From Angiostrongylus vasorum (Eukaryota > Nematoda > Chromadorea > Rhabditida > Metastrongylidae), in contig JADANN010000447.1 of the NCBI GenBank assembly GCA_018806985.1, forward strand, positions 980,583 through 1,044,582: a DNA stretch of 64,000 bases, in the 5' to 3' direction. Below, in pieces: positions 56,959 to 64,000 of this stretch. Numbering within the stretch: the stretch's first letter is position 1; the number at the start of each line of letters is the position of its first letter. A program made the translations under genes and the position numbers. The notes beneath the pieces are model-generated. The model saw only the letters and a list, made by a program, of their open reading frames with translations. It had not been told where the DNA came from and ran no database searches.

Positions 56959-57018
<60 letters not shown>
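56959..57018. repeat. (ATT)n microsatellite
   Basis: About 20 uninterrupted ATT units, 80 bp before the P-loop exon of the kinesin. Confidence 0.95.
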
Positions 57019-58199
57019 GTCATTGTTACTGTTAATATTGCTGATTATTGTTATTGCTTTTGTCACTCTTACTTCATTTTATTATTTGTGATCATTTTAG
57101 GGAAAAGGATCTCAAGTTTTCGAATTTCAAAGGGTTTTTGGTCCAAATGTGAGTCAAGAACGCGTGTTCAACGACGTGCAAGAATGAATTATGTCTTGTC
57201 TGCACGGGTACAATGTTTCTATTATAGCGTACGGATAGACAGGAAGTGGTAAGACGCATACGATGAGAGGAGGTATTTATTCACAAGCAGTTCCGTTAAC
57301 TCTATGAATTTAAAGGTCTATGCTTTCTCCATCAGATTCGTATCGAACAGATTTTATCGAGTGAGCCTTGTATGGAGTGTCCTATTACGACAGCCAATGG
57401 CTTTGCGCTATTTTTTAGCCAAACCAGTTACTCGGCATGTAAATCTTGTGTATAATCTTTAACTTTTCTAGGTGGAGGTGAATCTGAAGGTCTTATTCCA
57501 CGAGCTGTAAAGTTCCTTTTCCAGTCGAAGGACAAGTTATCGGACCTAGATTGGACATTCGAATTCAAGGCATCTTTTGTGGAAGTATACAATGAGGAAG
57601 TGTATGATTTGCTCGCTGAGAGAAATAAGCTTGAATTAAAGATGGGTGCACGAATCACGACTGTCAACGGTTTGAAATACTATGACATAAATGACAAGGA
57701 CGATGTGAATTTAGGAATCTGTGTACACTCCTACCTAAATAGTTGATAGCTTAACAGTATTTGTTTTCACTGCAGTTTGGTTTAGGTGGAAAACATTCTA
57801 TTGATCGCTGACAGGACCCGATCAACGGCCGCTACGAAGTGCAATGAACAGTCGAGTAGAAGTCATGCGGTTTTCAAACTATCTATAGAAGGAAATAACA
57901 AGACTTCCCTTAAGTGTTTTTTCTCATTCTATATCTTCCACTTTGTTGCCGTGTTTAGTTGATCTTGTTTTACATTACTGGGGATCATAGTAGGAAGTGT
58001 TTACTTGGATATGTAGAACACCTGTCATCGCGAGTATTGCGAGCTCCAGAAGCCTTCTCATTCGTTTCTTAGCCCCGCCATCGTTGGTTATTTTGTTGGT
58101 AATCTTCGAGTAGGGGTGAATTGTGTGAGTAATATGCTCTGGTCTGTAAAGCGTTTGTTGCTTAATGCAGCTGATTGGTTTTAGCCAAAAAACACGTGT

Positions 58200-59920
58200 A
58201 GATCGTGTAGATGGTTCTCCCAGAAGTCTTTTTGGGATCTAATGTGCAGTTCTAGCCACCTACTTGTCTATCTGTCTTCTATTCTTATCGTATAACTAAC
58301 ACAGTTGTGCTTCGTTGAGGATTAGTAATCTTCTAGGTCGCGAATCTGAGCTACGTACTATGGTTAGACGTTTTGTGTGCTGGGAACATTTCAAAAGACA
58401 TCGTTCACGCGCACTGTAGATGGTGCACAATATTTTCGGCGTGACTGAATCGAATTATCAGCCCACATAGGCTGCATATTTGAATGCTGGGAGGATCGTT
58501 GAGTCAAAAAGGTGAGCGCGGTGCTTGGATTCATTAGTTGGTGAGTGGCTACTATGGAAAGCGACAAACACATTCCATACCGTCTTCTTCGTGTTGTTTG
58601 TTCTCTGAACGTCAAAGGTATACGTACAAGGTTGTCTCTGTAATCAGTGAACTATTCATTTCGAGTGTTCACCTTCTTGCCGTGGGTTTTTCGTCCAATG
58701 TGTGTTCCTCATGTTTACGCGTAATTCAATCCTTTTCTCCTCTTGTTAAATTCATTGATTATCGTTTCTGCTTCGTTGCTACTTCTCGAAAAGATGACAA
58801 TGTTTTCAACTAAGCGAAGATTTGAAGGAATTTGCCGCTAATGTTGTGCTGTTCTCTTTCTCGGTCGAGCGATTTTATTATCCACTGCAAAGTAAACTGC
58901 TTTGGCGAAACAATTTCATGTTGCTGAACCTCTTTCCCTGTGGAAATGGTAAGGATCGTTGAAAGAGTTGCATTTTTTACCGAAATTACGATTGTAGTCA
59001 GCTTAAGTTTTTATATAGAACTCATCCACTCCTTAATCGACGAACGCTGACAGCATTGGGTTCTTTTCGATGATATCAAACCCTTTTTTCATTTTTTACG
59101 AAATCTTAAGGCAAGGAGCAGTTGGTATTCTCAACAAACTTCTTTCATCTAAGACACGGCATGGGTGTCGTCCATGTAGCAGACTCAGTGGATGTGCTTT
59201 AGTTAAAAGCCCTTGATATGCGCAATATGGTGGACTTTGTGAAGACGTTGTAGTGCGTAATCAAGAAACACATCTATCAATAGTTGCGAAGATCCCTTCG
59301 CTCACCGTTCTGGAGGAGGGTGACCTGGGTGGTCTTTTTCGAATGCTCTGGGAATCTTCTGACGACATGATGAGGTGTCACATCGGTTGCCGAGAAGTGC
59401 ATGTAGTTAATGGTTGACAACTGAAAGGAAGTTGGAGGTGATGCTATCCGGGAAAAAAAGCTTCTCTTCATGCTTTCTGTTCTAACTCGAACTTCAGAAG
59501 GCAGAATATGGGGGTGGTTTTTTTCCAGAGGAAATTTGAAGCCTGTCATATGAGACAGCTTGGTAGGTAACAGATGGGTGCATGACAAAAATTGCCCCTC
59601 CGGCATTTTGTGACTGAATTTTTCTCTATATATGCTAAGCCTCCCATCATCCAATAGGCGTATGTCGCTGCTTTTTCTACCTTTTTTCTCCTATATGGCG
59701 ACGAAATTGGATTTAATGCAACCTGCAGCCTTAAAAAGAGCGCGACGATCGGCGTGTGAGGGACTGTTCTGGTAGTATAGATGCACGCAAAAAACCGTTA
59801 CCACGGCATGTGGTTGTTTCGATCCGGCTCCAGTGACGTCCAGCGCAATCCGAAATTTAATCAACTGACGCCGTAGACGGACGCACCCGGTGTGGGTGAT
59901 ACTGAAGGCGGTTTAGTTCT
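58200..59920 (-). mobile_element. Mosaic of decayed retroelement pieces in a kinesin intron
   Basis: Minus-strand readings: YMDDTHAV (about 59190), a reverse-transcriptase catalytic-box look-alike; IVIFSRSSNEAETIINEF (about 58800) and [16 protein letters not shown] (about 58510), both RTE-like; and a LLDDGRLSIYREKFSHKM block (about 59640) that matches the flank of the Penelope-like element at 56.1-56.2 kb. At least two element types are mixed. Confidence 0.5.
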
Positions 59921-60596
59921 GGTCAGGCAATTTAAGTATTTATTGAATCAGGACATAGCCTAGCTATGATGTTTTCAGGTCTTCACCACAATTTGTGTCT
60001 GTGGGAAGCTTTGTATCTGTTTGTTAGATCAATAGCACTAGTTGATTCGGGCACGATATTTAGGCTGAATATAAACGTAGAAGTATGCATAGTAAGCCTC
60101 TTTAGGACGATGTAACAAGCTGATAGGACATTGTATAAAAGCATAGCATTAATGATTCGTGGTTACCTATTCCTACTGTACATTTAAGGTGCAACCCGCC
60201 GTGCATACCTTCACCCTGTCGACCTTGCTGGCTCAGAACGTGTCAAAGAGTCTGGTGCCGAGGGTGATCGCTTTAAGGAAATGACATTCATAAATTCTGC
60301 ACTCTCGAGTCTGCAAAACTGTATTCGATTTCAGTTGAATAAGGTGATGTCCTTTGCTTATTGCACTTTACTTCTTCCTTATGAGCAATCCCGTTTATTA
60401 ATCTATGCATGCTTTACGTAGTTTGTGTAAAGGTAATATTAGGTCTTTTTTTAGATTTCTTGTTTCTAGGGCATTCTTCAGGGTGTTACCTAGAATTCTT
60501 GTTTCGTTTTTTAGATTTGCTCATTTCCGGTTTTTCTGGCCAAAAAGAAATTTAAATTTTTAAAATTTACTGCGCACGCTCGGAGGTCTTGAATCA

Positions 60597-61990
60597 TCTA
60601 TCACCTCTGTGTCTTCTCGTTGGTCGTCGAGTGACTCGTGCGGGACGTCAGTGAATCTTCCATTTCTCCATGTCGCGTGCAAGAGTAGCCCAGTGGGTTC
60701 TTCTGGCTTTACGAACTGCTTGAACATCATATCTATCTTCTAGAGTCTTCGTGAAGTGACCATCGAGTCGGTGGTCTTCCTGCAGTGCGTTTAACATCCC
60801 GGTGAATCTAATCACTAACGACTCTTGTATACCGGGTGTCGTTTGCACATTACGCGTCCGGCTCGCTTTATCGTCGACAACTTTGCGTATAGAAAGGTGT
60901 CCTTGATTTTTGATCGTTGACCCAGGTGGGAGCTCAGGATCCCTTCCTTTACGTGCGTGACACGGGATACTCCTAGCATCGTACTTTCGACTGCGCCCCC
61001 AAAAACGTTGATTGATCTTTCATCCTACTTACGTAGCGACCACGTTTGTGACGAATACGTTAGGACAGGAAGAATCGTATAGCAGAAAAAGATGGGCACG
61101 GAATCGGGTTTTCCTTGTTCTCTTCACTACATCCTCCATGGTCTTGAGAGCTCCCCAGGCCGGTCGCTTCCTAGTTCTCATCTCTGGAACGAAATCTTTC
61201 ATCATGTGGATTTTTCCTCACCTAGGTAGACGTAGCTGAAGTATTCGGAGATATTTGTACTCTGAACGTGAACGGGGCATACGTAATCAATTCGCTCCTT
61301 ATGAACATCGTTTTTATGATGGGCACGTGTAGGGCAGTGATCGGAGGAGCCCTGCATTACACAAAGGATCGATCCCAGCGCCCCCAGAACCACCAAGCCC
61401 TCCATCCCTCCAGGGTCGGCAAATTGGTACGAGACTTTCATGGGAGGATCTCAGCACTGGCTCGATACATCGGTAGGCCGCCGCGAGTCATTTTAGAGGC
61501 CAGATATGCATTCAATCACGTCCAGCGATGCTTAATAATGTCGATTGCATGGGGGCATCACTCAGGGATTAATCAACGTCGACACCACCGACTCCTCTAC
61601 TTTTGCATGTTTCAAGGAACAGTTCTTCTCCGGTGTCACATACAGTGTTGAATTTGTGGCGTCTTCTCGTCTCAGCCGGTGCGATGACATCGTACGTTGT
61701 CGTTCTTGTCTGCATAACCAAGTGCTCTGTCGAGAACTCCGATGCAAATGTGCGTCTGTTTCAGGTACAAATAGTCACCTAAGTCCTTCGTTACTTAAGC
61801 AGCCTGCATCAGCTCGAGATTTTAGCATCCTGTTCGTGCTCGTCCAACACAACGCTGACGTGTCAGAGCCTCTTTCGGGGTCAGAGGAATGAGACCCCTT
61901 TATTTTACTGGGTTTATCGTTCCGTACCTCCGTATAGATGGCTGAGCTTTGAACGTGAGGGTATACTCACGTGTATCTTGCCAATCTCTC
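60597..61990 (-). mobile_element. RTE LINE, deleted, with a nested S1 SINE
   Basis: On the minus strand the 5' end (61990-61620) carries the start of the endonuclease frame (YDVI, then ETRRR.. equivalents, NST.YVTPEK). The 3' end (60900-60597) carries EDHRLDGHFTKTLEDRYDVQ and RRTHWATLARDMEKWK. The middle is lost and an S1 SINE (61318-61582) is inserted. It lies in the last kinesin intron found. Confidence 0.65.
61318..61582 (+). repeat. S1 SINE nested in an RTE fragment
   Basis: GTAGGGCAGTGATCGGAGG head, CATCCCTCCAGGGTCGGCAA body, and an end near GATTAATCAACGTCG. Confidence 0.75.
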
Positions 61991-62432
61991 CCACGGTGGA
62001 CATGGAGCTGATTTGTTGGAGGCGATTCCTAATCACTTACCATGTTCTACTTCCCTGCCATTTGTAGGATTTTGGCCGAATTGGTTGGTAGAATACAATC
62101 CACATAGACGAGAAGACACCCGCACAGGGCGTGCTGAAGCACGTCCTTGCAAACCCAGGAACTATGTGCCAAATCGGCGCAGTAGAAACCGACAGTCCTT
62201 CGGATGCGCCTTCGTCTCAGGGAAGCAAAGTTCGCTTCTAGTCCGCGATAAGCCCCTATCCGCCACCTGGGAGGCTCCACGTTTCTTCGCGACCAACCGG
62301 CATAAGATCCATCTATGTGGGAGATCCGTGGTCATGAATGAAAGTACTAACCTGAGCGAGAAGAACGAGGAAGGTACTTTTTTGGGCTCCAAAATTTCCT
62401 TAAAGCTTCACATCAGTAGCTTTGCAAGGTAG
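61971..62432 (+). other. Open frame pointing away from an RTE 5' end
   Basis: A 153-codon frame whose middle (KPRNYVPNRRSRNRQS, then SGKQSSLLVRDKP) matches the minus-strand frame at 27956-28159. Both lie immediately outside an RTE 5' end in antisense. It may be a transcription-start-region relic or a second element; no known domain. Confidence 0.35.
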
Positions 62433-62834
62433 AATAGGGGAAAGAAGTCATATCATTTTAAACAATTTTACACAGTTGAGTATAAAGAGCTGCATTTCTT
62501 TGGCAGAAATTGGTAGATTTCCGTGGCTCGTATTTTACATTGAGGCATGGCGAGGGGAAATTTGCCAGAGATTTCCATCGACTCTGAGTTGAAATCAACG
62601 CATCTTGGTCACTCTTTGTTAAAATAGCTGAGTAAAATACATCGTATTATTGTTTCAGAGTCAGCATATACCCTACCGGAACTCGAAACTTACAACGCTT
62701 CTTCGGGATAGCTTGGGTGCTGGAAACTCAAAAACGATGGTTATTGTTGCGTTGAATCCGGCTCTGGCGCAAGTAGCGGAGACGAAACGTAGTTTAGAAT
62801 TCGCTCAGCAGGTTCGATGTAGTCTGGTCTATTA

Positions 62835-64000
62835 CTAGGACTATATTGGCGTTTGTTATGTCTGAAATTATACGGATATCTTTTTTCCTAACTGTTTGCA
62901 ACCAATTGGAAATCCTATTCCTTGAATAGTATTATGCAGGTATGGTAGGTGCTTTTCTAGATTATAACTGTTAGAAATAAATAAAAATTGTCTGAAGAGA
63001 TGTGTTCTTAAAAAGGAGATCGTTCTTACAGATGAGCATAACAAAGATCGGATCCGCAAGGAAGCAAGAGCAGTAAACTGTACTATGGCTGTGTTGCGGT
63101 ATACTTGTGTGACCATGTGGATTTGCTATTCTCACGTAACATAAGTTCCAGTTTGAGTCTGTTTTATAATATCACTTAGAACTGTTCAGTTTGAGTACTG
63201 CCGCCGCTCTACGTGGTTACTATTTAAACAGGTTTTAGATTAGTTCAGGAGAAAATCCATGTCTAAGAAGTCGCTTTAATTTCTTGCATTATTTTTGAAT
63301 TTTGGATGTATTTTCATAAACCGATCGTTTGATGTTAGTGGCGCTATCCATGTTCATCACTGAATCAGAAGAGAAAAAACTTGAACTGTTCCAAGTGTTA
63401 CACCTATTTGTTTAAGTTAATGTATTCCTACATCCTAAATTTAAAGCATTACGTTCAATTTCGTAGTAAGCGCTCTTAATTTCGTACATAGTGTCAAAAT
63501 CTATAAAAAAATCGACTGTGAAAGGCTTCTATTATATCAAGTACATAGGTACCTATAAATACATGCGTATTCATAATGGTTCGTCCTGATGTGACCTCTC
63601 GTCTAGTATGCGCTTAGACTCTGTCTGACAATGCATGGGTTTGTGGCCAATGCAACAAGGTTTACGGTATCGCTCATAATGCAGTCACTGATGATAACGG
63701 CGATTAGAATTGCAACCATTGCATATGTAAAGTAGACTGCTGTTGCGTTTCACTTTAAAGAAATTTAACCATTGTTACTCTGATAAAGCAAGGAAGTCCA
63801 GCGAAAAACAAAATAGGTAAACATGGAGGAGACTGGATGAAGGAAACTAGCAACATCGTCATTCTGAAATTAAAGAACTGCTACAAACTTCTGTTGGCGT
63901 CCAGACATTAAATGCTGTTAGTAATGTTCAACTTCAGTTACCGCTCCGCAACGATGCATTTTGAACGACGCCATGATTCAAGCGTGCTCGATCATTTGTG
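62835..64000. other. No gene recognised to the window end
   Basis: This should hold the end of the kinesin gene if one exists, but no FA..VN..-type continuation was found after 62811. A short Cys-rich reading (WVCGQCNKVYG, then CNHCIC) at about 63637-63728 is interrupted by TAG. Confidence 0.35.

Larger units (their letters stand above)
53260..62811 (+). pseudogene. Kinesin-14-type motor gene, probably a pseudogene
   Basis: Exons: 53260-53379, 53543-53695, 57101-57272, 57472-57704, 57786-57913, 60189-60343 and 62659-62811. The first two are coiled coil; the second ends LHNTVMDLK, the neck of C-terminal (minus-end-directed) kinesins. The motor then gives FEFQRVFGP, the P-loop region AYG*TGSGKTHTM, SFVEVYNEEVYDLL, switch I NEQSSRSHAVF, switch II VDLAGSERVKESG, the MTFINSALSSL helix and PYRNSKLTTLLRD. 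Two stops lie in the P-loop exon: TGA at 57185-57187, and TAG at 57236-57238 where the conserved Gln of GQTGSGKT should be. The exon for the first strand with the RxRP motif is missing between 53696 and 57100, where a Penelope-like element has inserted. The 57913 donor (phase 2) and 60189 acceptor (phase 1) do not match. The C-terminal end was not found. The remaining motor motifs are well kept, so the loss looks recent or partial. Confidence 0.82.

Noticed and set aside
56959..57018. ATT array as a CRISPR-like or telomeric repeat
   Set aside because: Pure trinucleotide microsatellite without spacers; nothing in the window resembles a CRISPR array.
59277..59654. 125-codon minus-strand open frame
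   Set aside because: Part of it matches the Penelope-like flank at 56.1-56.2 kb with different frames, so it is retroelement debris.
63637..63750. Cys-rich CxxC reading resembling a zinc finger
   Set aside because: Interrupted by TAG between the two Cys pairs and without clear splice sites; not supportable as an exon.

Overview
This is nuclear DNA of an animal. The small exons, the TTTTCAG or TTTTTAG splice acceptors, an ET/Ly6-type cysteine-rich receptor, a divergent tyrosine phosphatase and the mix of RTE, Penelope-like and tRNA-derived SINE repeats point to a clade V (strongylid) nematode. A hookworm such as Ancylostoma or Necator fits best, from recalled similarity of the RTE and Penelope-like peptides and not from a database search. 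No prokaryotic features are present.

Layout. 1-11 kb is almost all repeats: a mariner remnant, SINEs and an inverted-repeat element, plus a few weak cysteine-rich exons. 11.8-14.5 kb (+) holds the 3' part of a single-pass membrane receptor-like gene. 16.6-26.3 kb (-) is a 13-exon coiled-coil gene that carries one apparent frameshift. 26.8-40.6 kb (-) is CoREST copy A (ELM2-SANT-SANT, 11 exons). A protein tyrosine phosphatase gene (34.4-37.2 kb, +) lies inside its largest intron on the opposite strand, with an unidentified two- or three-exon unit just upstream. 45.2-49.8 kb (-) is CoREST copy B, a tandem paralogue whose 3' half is a single long exon. 53.3-62.8 kb (+) is a kinesin-14-type motor gene. 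It has two in-frame stops in its P-loop exon, lacks the exon for the first motor strand, and is full of Penelope-like and RTE debris.

How the parts relate. Copies A and B are a tandem duplication of one corepressor scaffold, the partner of an LSD1-type demethylase. They share exon sizes and phases over the ELM2 domain, but B has lost six consecutive introns covering both SANT domains while keeping one intron that A lacks. The coiled-coil gene starts 557 bp after the stop of copy A on the same strand, close enough to consider an operon. The phosphatase keeps its catalytic Cys and Arg but has lost the WPD aspartate.

Repeats. At least four dispersed short families dominate (called S1-S4 here). 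S1 and S2, and probably S3, are tRNA-derived SINEs. S4 ends in a tandem ATCCAAGT-like tail and forms two matching inverted composite elements at 50-53 kb. Hammerhead-ribozyme-like cores (CTGANGA, short stem, GAAAC) occur in the inverted terminal repeats of the Penelope-like element and at two other loci. The most unusual observations are the mosaic intron loss in CoREST B, the hammerhead-like repeat arms, the S4 inverted composites and the degraded kinesin.
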